From DATLTV01 sp035533375 (GTDB lineage Bacteria > Patescibacteriota > Minisyncoccia > UBA6257 > 2-01-FULL-56-20), in the NCBI GenBank assembly GCA_035533375.1, contig DATLTV010000075.1, positions 1 through 18,758 of the forward strand: a stretch of 18,758 nucleotides of DNA. Direction: 5' to 3'. Shown here piece by piece: positions 1-8,456 of this stretch (the stretch's first letter is position 1; the number at the start of each line of letters is the position of its first letter). Made by a program: the position numbers and the translations under genes. Below the pieces are notes generated by a model that was given only the letters and a program-made list of their open reading frames with translations, searched no databases and was not told where the DNA came from.

Positions 1-1776
<1,776 letters not shown>

Positions 1777-1780
1777 GACT

Positions 1781-1826
1781 CAAGTATTGCATTTTCTTCG
1801 ATCGCAGAAAATACAGCACTTGTTTT
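1781..1826. terminator. Bidirectional terminator hairpin between convergent genes
   Basis: CAAGT at 1781-1785 pairs with ACTTG at 1818-1822, and ATTTTCT with AGAAAAT, leaving a symmetric internal loop and the loop TCGATCGC. TTTT follows on the plus strand. It lies 4 nt after the dnaE stop and 5 nt before the convergent gene's stop, so it could end both transcripts. Confidence 0.65.
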
Positions 1827-1831
1827 CCATT

Positions 1832-2245
1832 TTAATTCTTTTTATCACTCAGCAAACTGTTGTGGTATTTCTCCGGCTCGTGCGAGCCGGCGACGACGAT
1901 CGTGAGCTCCCAGCTCGCGTCGTACAGCTTGCCCTCAAGATCTTTCTTTAATTCCGTTTGATCGTAGCCCAACACAATCGCGTGCGGCGCATGCTCGCGG
2001 ACCACGTCGTAGCTCCCGAGCGTCGCGTCGCCCGCGACCACTTCGTCCACGAGATCTTCGCCCAGAAGCAAAGCGATGCGTTCATCCAGGCTCAATTCCG
2101 GATCATGGCTTTTGAGCGCACGGACGATGTGGTCGGGCGCGACGGCGATGACGAGATGATCACCGTGGTTTCTCGCCTCGCGGAAAAGTGCGCGATGGCC
2201 CTCGTGCACCCCGTCGAACACGCCAAAGATCATTACTTTGCGCAT
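1832..2245 (-). CDS. Small cytidylyltransferase-like nucleotidyltransferase (HIGH superfamily)
   Basis: The 137-residue protein starts MRKVMIFGVFDGVHEGHRAL. It shows the nucleotide-binding FGxFDxxHxGH signature near residues 7-17 shared by TagD-type glycerol-3-phosphate cytidylyltransferases, archaeal RibL FAD synthases and pantetheine-phosphate adenylyltransferases. Such enzymes join a phosphorylated substrate to a nucleotide with release of pyrophosphate. The second signature, usually RTxGIST(T/S), is only echoed by HNSLLSD near the C terminus, so the alcohol or phosphate substrate cannot be assigned. The gene sits downstream of lysS on the same strand across a REP-like element and has no Shine-Dalgarno sequence. 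Its stop is 5 nt from the convergent terminator. Family confident, substrate unknown. Confidence 0.82.
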   Translation of the reverse strand: MRKVMIFGVFDGVHEGHRALFREARNHGDHLVIAVAPDHIVRALKSHDPELSLDERIALLLGEDLVDEVVAGDATLGSYDVVREHAPHAIVLGYDQTELKKDLEGKLYDASWELTIVVAGSHEPEKYHNSLLSDKKN

Positions 2246-2251
2246 AAAGAT

Positions 2252-2367
2252 CAGTGTCGTCCCGGCGGAAACCGGGGTCCATGCTTCCCGGTAACCTTGG
2301 AAGCGTGGATCCCCGCCTTTCCTCCAAGGGAGGATCCGCCTCCGGCGGACGCGAGGACGACGGACAA
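2252..2367. repeat. REP-like palindrome pair, head-to-head
   Basis: There are two GC-rich units in opposite orientation. One runs from TGTCGTCCC (about 2255) to GGTCCATGCTTCC (about 2288); the other from GGAAGCGTGGATCCCC (2299) to GAGGACGACGGAC (about 2365). The second unit has extra internal palindromes (CCTCCaaGGGAGG and CCGCCTCCGGCGG). They fill the gap between lysS and the nucleotidyltransferase. Similar units occur at 3911-3993 and 18296-18410. They could protect the lysS mRNA 3' end or partly terminate transcription. Confidence 0.75.
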
Positions 2368-2369
2368 TT

Positions 2370-3818
2370 TTATTTTTTCGGCCTCATTAAAGGAAAAATC
2401 ACTGTTTCCCTGACGGGTTTATCCATCAAAACCGCAAACAGCCGTTCGGAAACGCCGAAACCGGCCGCGGGCGGCATACCGTATTCGAGGGCTTCGAGGA
2501 AATCTTCGTCGAGATGCTGGGCTTCGGCGTCTCCCGCTTTGCGCGCCGCCTCCTGCTCCTCGAAGCGCGCCCGCTGGTCTGCGGGGTCGTTCAATTCGGA
2601 AAATCCTTTGCCAAGCTCCGTGCCGCAGGCCATAACCTGCATACGCTCCACGACCCTCGGATCTTTCGCCGAGCGCTTCGCCAAGGGCTCGATCTCCGCA
2701 GGCGGATCGACGAGAAAACACGGCTCGATCAAATTCGGCCGCACGGTCTTTTTGTAAATGAGATCGATGAGCCGCCCCTTGCCGGCGCTTTTGTCGAAAT
2801 CAAGCTTGAGCTCTTTCGCGCGCTTCGCGAGTTCGTCCCGCGTCGCGGCCGCCGGATCAAGCTTGTTCTCTTTCTTGAACGCTTCGACGTAATCCACTTT
2901 CGGCCATTGCTTCGACCAGTCGATCTTCTTTCCCTGGAATTCGGTCGTGAGGCCGCCGCAGACGTTCTTGATCGCTTCCTTGTACATTTTTTCGACGAGC
3001 GCCATAAGATCGTCGTAGTTATGGTACGCCCAGTAGAATTCGAGCTGGGTGTAGTCCTGCAAATGTTCTCGGTCGATGCCTTCGTTCCTGAAAATGCGGC
3101 CGATCTCGAACACTTTTTCGTATCCGGCAACAAGCAATTTTTTGAGCGGCAATTCGAGCGAGATGCGCAGATAGAAATCCGTATCGAGCGCACGGTGGTG
3201 CGTCTTGAACGGCTCCGCTTCGGCGCCGCCGGGAATCGTTTCGAGCGCTGGCGTTTCGACCTCCAAAAATCCATCTTTCTTCAGGAATCCGCGGAACGTT
3301 TCCCAAAATGCCGCTTTCTTCCTGAACAGTTCTTTTTCCTGCGGGTTCGAAAGCAGGTCGAGATAGCGCTTGCGAAGCCGCAATTCTTCGTCCTCCACCC
3401 CGAACCGCTCGGAAGGGACCGGTCGGAGCGACTTCGAAAGCATCACGAATTTCGCGGCAGCCAAACTTTCCTCTCCCTTTTTTGTTTTGAAAAGTTTTCC
3501 CGTCGCCGAGATGAAGTCGCCGATATCGAGGACCGATTTCCAGAGCTCGAACTGCGGCAGATCGCCGTTTTTGAGCACGATCTGAAATTTCCCCGACTCG
3601 TCCGCAAGGTCGAGAAACGCGATGTTCCCCTGGTCGCGCATCCCCGTGAGCCGCCCGGCAAGCGATACCTCACCGCCGCCTTTCTCGAGCTTCGGAAACG
3701 CCGCGCGCGCTTCGGCGGCCGTGTGCGTCCGCTCCGCATCGCGCGGATACGGGTCGATCTTTGCTGCCCGCATCACCGCAAGCTTTTTTCGCCGTTCGTT
3801 GATCAAATCGTCGAGCAT
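2370..3818 (-). CDS. lysS: Lysyl-tRNA synthetase, class II
   Basis: The enzyme charges tRNA-Lys with lysine using ATP. Of the 482 residues, an N-terminal OB-fold anticodon-binding domain occupies about 50-112 (VSLAGRLTGMRDQGNIAFLD region). Class II motif 1 is at about 184-191 (LEVETPAL), motif 2 at about 241-262 with RIFRNEGID and HLQDYTQLEFY, and the motif 3 region begins at about residue 453, just before the FPLMRP ending. The start MLDDLINERR was chosen because the 40-codon upstream extension is translated partly from a REP-like repeat (MDPRLREGDN) and partly from promoter DNA. Motif 3 reads GFGVSERL rather than the common GLGIGIDRL. A promoter lies directly before the ATG. The gene is about the usual length of bacterial LysRS, slightly short. 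Confidence 0.94.
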   Translation of the reverse strand: MLDDLINERRKKLAVMRAAKIDPYPRDAERTHTAAEARAAFPKLEKGGGEVSLAGRLTGMRDQGNIAFLDLADESGKFQIVLKNGDLPQFELWKSVLDIGDFISATGKLFKTKKGEESLAAAKFVMLSKSLRPVPSERFGVEDEELRLRKRYLDLLSNPQEKELFRKKAAFWETFRGFLKKDGFLEVETPALETIPGGAEAEPFKTHHRALDTDFYLRISLELPLKKLLVAGYEKVFEIGRIFRNEGIDREHLQDYTQLEFYWAYHNYDDLMALVEKMYKEAIKNVCGGLTTEFQGKKIDWSKQWPKVDYVEAFKKENKLDPAAATRDELAKRAKELKLDFDKSAGKGRLIDLIYKKTVRPNLIEPCFLVDPPAEIEPLAKRSAKDPRVVERMQVMACGTELGKGFSELNDPADQRARFEEQEAARKAGDAEAQHLDEDFLEALEYGMPPAAGFGVSERLFAVLMDKPVRETVIFPLMRPKK

Positions 3819-3824
3819 TGCTTT

Positions 3825-3853
3825 ATTGTAATACAAATCATCAGTTCCAGCAA
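3825..3853 (-). promoter_or_regulatory. Likely promoter of lysS, predicting a leaderless mRNA
   Basis: On the minus strand TTGCTG (3848-3853) is followed after 17 bases by TACAAT (3825-3830), which lies only 6 nt before the lysS ATG (3816-3818). The expected transcription start therefore falls at or beside the start codon. There is no Shine-Dalgarno sequence. The site is downstream of the greA terminator, as expected for a separate transcription unit. Confidence 0.5.
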
Positions 3854-3910
3854 TAAAAATAGTGATTCGCGCATCGCACAGCCATTTTTTATTCGACAAA
3901 ACGACGATAT

Positions 3911-3993
3911 TGTCGCCCTCGCGGAGGCGAGGGTCCATGCTTCTAAAAATATTTATTTGGGAGCGTGGATCCCCGCCTTCGCGGGGACGACGA
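3911..3993. repeat. REP-like palindrome pair, head-to-head
   Basis: The first unit contains the hairpin CCCTCGC-ggag-GCGAGGG (3916-3933) and ends in GGTCCATGCTTC. The second begins GGGAGCGTGGATCC and contains CCCCGC-cttc-GCGGGG (3971-3986), ending GGACGACGA. Ends and orientation match the pair at 2252-2367. The element lies between the greA terminator and the lysS promoter. Confidence 0.78.
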
Positions 3994-4009
3994 AGATAGA
4001 TGACAGCGT

Positions 4010-4051
4010 AAAAACTAAACGCGCGAAATCCTGTTGTATGGATTTCGCGCG
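4010..4051 (-). terminator. Intrinsic terminator after greA
   Basis: A perfect 12-bp stem (4020-4031 with 4040-4051, arms CGCGCGAAATCC and GGATTTCGCGCG) and an 8-nt loop are followed on the minus strand by TTTAGTTTTTA. It sits about 55 nt after the greA stop. Confidence 0.85.
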
Positions 4052-4054
4052 CTA

Positions 4055-4102
4055 AGCCCCGGCTATGCCTCGCTAAGCCCCGGCTTTTTCTGAGCCCCGG
4101 CT
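4055..4102. repeat. Three copies of AGCCGGGGCT behind greA
   Basis: The 10-mer, written as on the minus strand (plus strand agccccggct), occurs at 4055-4064, 4076-4085 and 4093-4102. Each copy is self-complementary apart from its two central G residues. The array occupies the whole gap between the greA stop and its terminator stem. Two copies can pair with each other as well as internally. Confidence 0.7.
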
Positions 4103-4104
4103 CG

Positions 4105-4560
4105 TTATTCTATCTTCAAAATCTCGTACGCCACGACGCCGCTGGGGGTAGTCACGCTCACGGTGTCGCCCACTTTGTGCTTGATGAAGGCGCGGCCGAG
4201 CGGCGATTCGTCGGAAATCCTTCCCTCCTCGGGCTTCGCCTCGTAGGAGCCTACAATCGCATACTTCACATTTTTGTCGCCCTTCTTCGCGGTTACGGTC
4301 GAGCCAACGCGCACAATCGCGCCATCGGATTTTTTGATCACCTCGGCTTTCTTCAAAAGCTCTTCGAGCTCGAAGATCCTCGTCTCGACCGTCGACTGCT
4401 CCTCGCGTGCTTCGGCGTATTCGGCATTCTCGGAAAGATCGCCGTATTCCTTCGCGCGCTTGAGGCGCTCGGAGATCTCGACGCGCTTCACAGTCTTAAG
4501 GCCATCAAGCTCCTTTTTTAATTCGTCGAGACGCTCCTGGCTTAAGTATTGTTTGTCCAT
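4105..4560 (-). CDS. greA: Transcription elongation factor GreA
   Basis: GreA enters the RNA polymerase secondary channel and stimulates cleavage of backtracked RNA. The 151-residue protein has the N-terminal coiled-coil hairpin with the acidic tip GDLSENAEY at residues 40-48 (Asp41 and Glu44, matching the Mg-coordinating pair of known GreA). A C-terminal FKBP-like domain follows, with SPLGRAFIKHKVGDTVSV. Length is a little under the usual 158. It is separated from the upstream glycosyltransferase by a degenerate family-A inverted repeat and followed by a strong terminator. No Shine-Dalgarno precedes the ATG. Confidence 0.97.
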   Translation of the reverse strand: MDKQYLSQERLDELKKELDGLKTVKRVEISERLKRAKEYGDLSENAEYAEAREEQSTVETRIFELEELLKKAEVIKKSDGAIVRVGSTVTAKKGDKNVKYAIVGSYEAKPEEGRISDESPLGRAFIKHKVGDTVSVTTPSGVVAYEILKIE

Positions 4561-4581
4561 AATGTTTATCTGATATTTAAT

Positions 4582-4698
4582 ATCTTAAATCCCATATCTC
4601 TCCACCGAAAGCGACTTCGCCTCAAACGGAAAATCTCGGGTTTTATACTTATATCTCTTTTGGGCTGGATTTGACCTCTGAGATATCGGATTTGAGAT
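4582..4698. repeat. Degenerate family-A inverted repeat overlapping the glycosyltransferase 3' end
   Basis: The left arm 4582-4600 and right arm 4680-4698 are complementary over 19 positions with two mismatches, with ATATCTC pairing GAGATAT at the inner end. The right arm lies inside the glycosyltransferase reading frame and encodes HLKSDIS. The left arm is in the spacer before greA. The sequence belongs to the same TCAAATC/GATATCTC family as the ribosomal operon spacers. Confidence 0.65.
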
Positions 4699-5419
4699 GG
4701 TATTTATTTGTCCACAGCCACCAGCGTATCTTAAGGGTTTCCGTTAAAACTTTCAAGTAGGCGGAAGCTTTGATATGGGAACGCGTGTCATTCACCCAAT
4801 GGACCGGGACTTCCTTGATGCGATAGCCCAGGCGCTTCGCGAGCGCCAGCACTTCGACATCGAACCCCCATCCGGAGATCCTCGACGACTGAAAGATCTT
4901 CTCCGCCGCTTCCGCAGTGAACGCCTTGAAGCCGCACTGCGTGTCCCAGAGACCGGGCAGAACGAATATCTGAATAATGAGATTACCGACCTTCCCCGGG
5001 ATCTGGCGGAACCAGGGCTCGGCGGGATCAAGCTTGCTCCCCTTTACCGCACGGGAGCAAATCACGACATCGAACCCCGTCCGGAAGTGCGGGAGCATGC
5101 TGTCGAAGTGGTCGATCGAGACCGAATTGTCGGCATCCGTGAAAACCCGGTACTGGCCGCGCGCGAGGAGCATCCCCTGCCGCACGACGCCTCCTTTGCC
5201 CTTGTTCTCGGCGTTATCGACGAGCTTCAGATTCTTCACGATTGCCGCCATGCCGCGCACGACCTCCGCCGTCTTGTCTTTCGAGCCGTCATTCACGACA
5301 AGGATTTCGTACGAATACTCCGCCTTGCTCAACCGCTTGTCGATGTCCACAAGCGTCAAAGGAATCCGCTCGGCTTCGTTATAAGCGGGAATAATAATGG
5401 ATAAAAATGGCTGGGCCAT
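4649..5419 (-). CDS. Family-2 glycosyltransferase, polyprenyl-phosphate sugar synthase type
   Basis: The 256-residue GT-A fold enzyme probably moves a sugar from a nucleotide donor to a polyprenyl phosphate at the inner membrane face, supplying cell-envelope glycosylation. Visible motifs are SIIIPAYNEAERI (7-19), VVNDGSKDKT (41-50), NKGKGGVVRQGM (72-83), the metal-binding DADN (95-98, DxD type), and GWGFDVE (183-189). This order resembles ALG5/DPM1-like dolichyl-phosphate glucosyl- or mannosyltransferases. No membrane segment is evident, and the C-terminal membrane domain of some relatives is absent. The last 17 or so residues are encoded within a family-A repeat, so the tail is probably not native to the family. 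The sugar and lipid are inferred only. No Shine-Dalgarno. Confidence 0.9.
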   Translation of the reverse strand: MAQPFLSIIIPAYNEAERIPLTLVDIDKRLSKAEYSYEILVVNDGSKDKTAEVVRGMAAIVKNLKLVDNAENKGKGGVVRQGMLLARGQYRVFTDADNSVSIDHFDSMLPHFRTGFDVVICSRAVKGSKLDPAEPWFRQIPGKVGNLIIQIFVLPGLWDTQCGFKAFTAEAAEKIFQSSRISGWGFDVEVLALAKRLGYRIKEVPVHWVNDTRSHIKASAYLKVLTETLKIRWWLWTNKYHLKSDISEVKSSPKEI

Positions 5420-5471
5420 GCTAAAGATTGAAAATCAAATCGATGAAATTTGCGTGAGCAGGGTCATTTAC

Positions 5472-5480
5472 ATGATACCA
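5472..5480 (-). promoter_or_regulatory. Possible extended -10 promoter before the glycosyltransferase
   Basis: On the minus strand the 9-mer TGGTATCAT fits an extended -10 (TGnTATAAT). It lies 52 bases upstream of the ATG, in the 149-bp gap after map. No convincing -35 was found at 16-18 bp, so this is tentative. The rest of the gap (5420-5568) shows only a weak GGCGG/CCGCC hairpin around 5515-5545. Confidence 0.35.
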
Positions 5481-5568
5481 CAAAAATTTCCGAATCGCGG
5501 CAGACATCGCAACCGGCGGAATTTTTTCCGAAACCCGCCTCAAAAATAGATTTGCCGCAAGGCAAGCT

Positions 5569-6330
5569 CTAAATTTTCGTCAATATTCGCGGCCCTTTTT
5601 CGGTGATGGCGACCGTATGCTCGAAATGCGCCGAGAGCGAGCCGTCTTTCGTCACGAAGCTGTCGTCCCTTGCCTGTTTCGTGCCGCCGGAACCCGCGTT
5701 GACCATGGGTTCGATTGCGAGCACCATGCCGGCTTCAATCTCCTCGCCGCTTTTGGGACTGCCGAAGTTGAAGACGGCTGGGTCTTCGTGGAGATCCCTG
5801 CCGATGCCGTGGCCCACGAGCGTTTTCACGACCGAGAATTTATTCTTGAGCACGAAAGACTCGACGGCGTGGCCGACGTCGCCGGTCGTCTTCCCGGGCC
5901 ACGCCACCTTCACCGCGCGGGCGAGCGATTCTTCCGTAACCTGCATGAGTTTTTTCGCCTCGCGCGACACACTCCCCACTCCCACCGTCACGGCGGAATC
6001 GAGGTAGAATTTTTTGAATCGCAGGCCGAGATCGAGCTTCAGGAGATCGCCGTCCCGCAGAACGTACTCCGACGGCATTCCGTGCACAACCGTGTCGTTC
6101 ACCGAAGCGCAGAGCGCGAAAGGGTACGCCTGACGCGACCCCGCGGGACGATAGTTCAAAAAAGCCGGTTCGGCACCCTCGCCGCGGATAAGCGTTTCCG
6201 CAAGCGCGTCGAGCGATTTCGTCGTGATGCCCGGACGCACGGTTTTTCGGAGCGCCGCAAGAACGCGCGCAAGGCGTTTGCCGCCTTCGGCCATGATCTC
6301 GATCTCTTCCGGAGATTTAATGGTTACCAT
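5569..6330 (-). CDS. map: Methionine aminopeptidase, type I
   Basis: This enzyme removes the initiator Met from nascent proteins. All five metal ligands are visible in the 253-residue pita-bread fold: Asp100 (LLKLDLG), Asp111 (FYLDSA), His174 (GHGIG), Glu207 (LAIEP) and Glu238 (HFEHT). Catalytic histidines are present at His83 (VVHG) and His181. There is no N-terminal zinc-finger extension, so this is a minimal type Ia form. It follows adk by 21 nt and is probably co-transcribed with it, the common secY-adk-map order. It is the one gene here with a clear GGAGG, placed 13 nt before the ATG. Confidence 0.97.
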   Translation of the reverse strand: MVTIKSPEEIEIMAEGGKRLARVLAALRKTVRPGITTKSLDALAETLIRGEGAEPAFLNYRPAGSRQAYPFALCASVNDTVVHGMPSEYVLRDGDLLKLDLGLRFKKFYLDSAVTVGVGSVSREAKKLMQVTEESLARAVKVAWPGKTTGDVGHAVESFVLKNKFSVVKTLVGHGIGRDLHEDPAVFNFGSPKSGEEIEAGMVLAIEPMVNAGSGGTKQARDDSFVTKDGSLSAHFEHTVAITEKGPRILTKI

Positions 6331-6351
6331 GAGGCAAAGCGTACCTCCGAA

Positions 6352-7029
6352 TTATTTCTTCGGCAACTGCGCAACGATCTTCTTGAAAATTTTATAGGGC
6401 GCCGGGCGCGCATCGATCACGCGGATCTTATGGCCGCGCTTTTTGACGTAGGCGAAGATCGGCTCCGTGCGCTCGCGATATTCCATAATGCGCCGCTTGA
6501 TCACTTCGGGCTTGTCGAGCGTCCGGCGATAGAGCGGGCCCGCGCACACGGGACAACGTTTCGGCGAGTTTGCGGGATGGTACGCGGAAAGCATGATCGC
6601 CCCGCACACGAGGCAAATCCGCCGATTACTGTTGCGCTTGATCGAATCTTCGGGACGCACGAAAAGACGGAAAATATAGATGTTCTTTTTTCCGTACGCT
6701 TTTTCGAGCACCGGGAATACCCGCTCCGCCTCGTACATGGTGCGCGGAGAACCGCTGAACGCAAGCCCCCACTTTGCGGCCGCCATCCGCTTTACTTCGT
6801 TAATGACCTCGCCCGTAACGAAACTCGGCGTAATAAGCATCCCCGTCTCGAAAAGCTTCTTTTCGCGCTGGACCGCCTTTTCATGCTGGCGCTTCGGATC
6901 GTAAAAGATCGCCTCGAGGAATCTTCCCGTGTCGAAGTGGATCAGTTCGCCTTTTTGCATGAGCAGGTTTGCCTGCGTCCCCTTGCCGCTTCCCGGAGGC
7001 CCGTAAAAAATGACCGCGATTTTTTGCAT
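6352..7029 (-). CDS. adk: Adenylate kinase, zinc-lid type
   Basis: The enzyme interconverts ATP + AMP and 2 ADP. The 225-residue protein has the P-loop GPPGSGKGTQ at 10-19 and a LID zinc knuckle with Cys139, Cys142, Cys159 and Cys162 (CLVC and CPVC). RR/RxRT-type arginines lie in the C-terminal half. The AMP-site segment reads FSGSPRT (91-97) where most family members have LDGFPRT; the key Arg is kept. FDTGRF replaces the usual STGDM. Because of these changes a related nucleoside monophosphate kinase specificity cannot be fully excluded, but the lid and position next to secY and map favour Adk. Confidence 0.92.
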   Translation of the reverse strand: MQKIAVIFYGPPGSGKGTQANLLMQKGELIHFDTGRFLEAIFYDPKRQHEKAVQREKKLFETGMLITPSFVTGEVINEVKRMAAAKWGLAFSGSPRTMYEAERVFPVLEKAYGKKNIYIFRLFVRPEDSIKRNSNRRICLVCGAIMLSAYHPANSPKRCPVCAGPLYRRTLDKPEVIKRRIMEYRERTEPIFAYVKKRGHKIRVIDARPAPYKIFKKIVAQLPKK

Positions 7030-7043
7030 AAATTATAATTAAT

Positions 7044-7052
7044 AGTATAGCA
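7044..7052 (-). promoter_or_regulatory. Extended -10 promoter for adk-map
   Basis: The minus strand reads TGCTATACT, an extended -10 with a 5/6 hexamer. It is preceded by a T-rich stretch and a weak -35 (TTTGTG) 17 bp upstream. It lies 14 nt before the adk ATG, predicting a leader of only about 7 nt. It sits in the 80-bp gap after secY. Confidence 0.5.
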
Positions 7053-7109
7053 GAAAAAGAAAAATCACAAAGGCAACGCGGCATGGTGCATCCGCCCAAA
7101 TGACGATCG

Positions 7110-8381
7110 CTACTCGATGCCTTCGTACTCGCGAACGGTGAGCTGCGAATCAATCTGACGCATGGTTTCGAGAGCGACTGCCACGACGATAAGGAGCGCG
7201 GTGCCGGAAATATTCAGCACCTGGACTCTTGTGACGGCCTGAACGATCAAAGGCAGGATTGCGATAAGGCCGAGAAAGATGGCGCCGAAGAAAGTCGTGC
7301 GTTTCACGACCGAGCCCAAAAATTCTGCGGTCGCATCGCCAGGACGGATCCCCGGAACGAAACCGCCGCTTTTCTGAAGGTTTTTCGCCACTTCTTCGGG
7401 ATTGAAGGTGATCGCCGTATAGAAATATGTGAAAATAAACACAAGGAAGAAATAGAATAAACCGTAAAACAATTGATTATTCAAAACTCCCGCGATGAAA
7501 TTGTTGAGCGTCACGGCGAATGACGGAGAAAAGATGGAGGATACCTGTGCAAGGAACTGCGGGAAGAGGAGCACGGAAATCGCGAAAATGAGCGGGATCA
7601 TGCCCGCCTGGTTCACTTTGAGCGGCAGATAGCTCTGGGCGCCGCCGTACATCTTCATGCCGCGCACGCGGCGCGCATAGGCGACGGGGATCTTTCGCTC
7701 GCCCTCGTTCAAATACACGACACCGGCGACAAGAAATACGGCGACCACGATGAAACCCGCATAAGTCAAAAGCAGGTTCGGCGTGTAGGATGCCAAAGCA
7801 AGCCCCACCGCGCTCGGCAGGCGCGCGACGATGCCCGCGAGAATGATCAAAGAAATGCCGTTGCCGACTTTCTCTTCACTGATGAGCTCGCCGAGCCACA
7901 AAGCGAGCATGGCACCGGCCGTAATCGTAAGGACGTTCCTGATTAAGCTGAAGAGGTCCGGCCGGTCGATCACGTTCTGGGAGATGAGCAGGGACAGAAA
8001 ACCGTATGCCTGCACCATAGCGAGCGGCACCGTGAGGTAGCGCGACCACTGGTTGAACTTCGCTTGGCCGCGCGCGCCTTCTTCGTAATACATCTGCTTG
8101 AACTTCGGGAAGACGATTGTTAAGAGCTGCATGATGATCGTCGCGGTAATGTAGGGGCCGACGCCGAGCATCACGACCGACAAATTCACGAGGCCGCCGC
8201 CCGAGAAAAAGTTCAGGAACCCGAGGAGCTGGTTCGAATTGAAATAGTTCTGAAGCTTTGATGCGTCCACGCCGGGAATCGGAATCGCGGCCAAAAGACG
8301 GTACGCGGCCAAAAGCGCGATCACGATAAGAACCTTGTTGCGCAGGTCTTTGACTTTAAAAAGCTGGAGGAACTTATTCAT
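7110..8381 (-). CDS. secY: Protein translocase subunit SecY
   Basis: SecY is the channel of the Sec translocon in the cytoplasmic membrane. The 423-residue product carries about ten hydrophobic segments. The first lies near residues 17-35 and is followed by the AIPIPGVD plug region. Conserved features include FSGGGLVNLSVVMLGVGPYITATI, MYYEEGARGQAKFNQW, the cytosolic loops with GERKIPVAYARR, and VNQAGMIPLIFA. The C-terminal tail ends QIDSQLTVREYEG. It lies last in the spc arrangement, behind rplO, with a tandem family-B repeat ending 1 nt before its ATG and no Shine-Dalgarno. Confidence 0.98.
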   Translation of the reverse strand: MNKFLQLFKVKDLRNKVLIVIALLAAYRLLAAIPIPGVDASKLQNYFNSNQLLGFLNFFSGGGLVNLSVVMLGVGPYITATIIMQLLTIVFPKFKQMYYEEGARGQAKFNQWSRYLTVPLAMVQAYGFLSLLISQNVIDRPDLFSLIRNVLTITAGAMLALWLGELISEEKVGNGISLIILAGIVARLPSAVGLALASYTPNLLLTYAGFIVVAVFLVAGVVYLNEGERKIPVAYARRVRGMKMYGGAQSYLPLKVNQAGMIPLIFAISVLLFPQFLAQVSSIFSPSFAVTLNNFIAGVLNNQLFYGLFYFFLVFIFTYFYTAITFNPEEVAKNLQKSGGFVPGIRPGDATAEFLGSVVKRTTFFGAIFLGLIAILPLIVQAVTRVQVLNISGTALLIVVAVALETMRQIDSQLTVREYEGIE

Positions 8382-8382
8382 A

Positions 8383-8455
8383 GCTCGTTAGCTCGTAAGC
8401 TCGTAAGCTCGTAAGCTCGTAAGTTTGTCGGCTTACGAGCAATGGAGCTTACGAA
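8383..8455. repeat. Family-B spacer repeat: tandem GCTCGTAA plus inverted arm
   Basis: GCTCGTTA (8383-8390) is followed by four exact GCTCGTAA units (8391-8422). The arm GCTCGTAAG (8415-8423) pairs with CTTACGAGC (8432-8440) around an 8-nt loop, and a third copy AGCTTACGAA lies at 8446-8455. It fills the secY-rplO spacer completely, from the base after the secY start to the rplO stop. Confidence 0.9.
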
Positions 8456-8456
8456 C

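Noticed and set aside
3819..3938. 40-codon N-terminal extension of lysS
   Set aside because: It is translated from the REP-like unit (MDPRLREGDN) and from the promoter region; the family N terminus fits MLDDLINERR.
2514..4055. 513-codon plus-strand open frame opposite lysS
   Set aside because: It is antisense to the well-supported lysS and its composition is that of a shadow frame; it also runs through the REP-like element.
7032..7037. Perfect TATAAT directly before the adk ATG
   Set aside because: It lies 2 nt from the start codon, so transcription would begin inside the gene; the extended -10 at 7044-7052 is better placed.
5617..7038. 473-codon plus-strand open frame opposite map and adk
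   Set aside because: It spans two clear minus-strand genes and their gap; it is a shadow frame without motifs.
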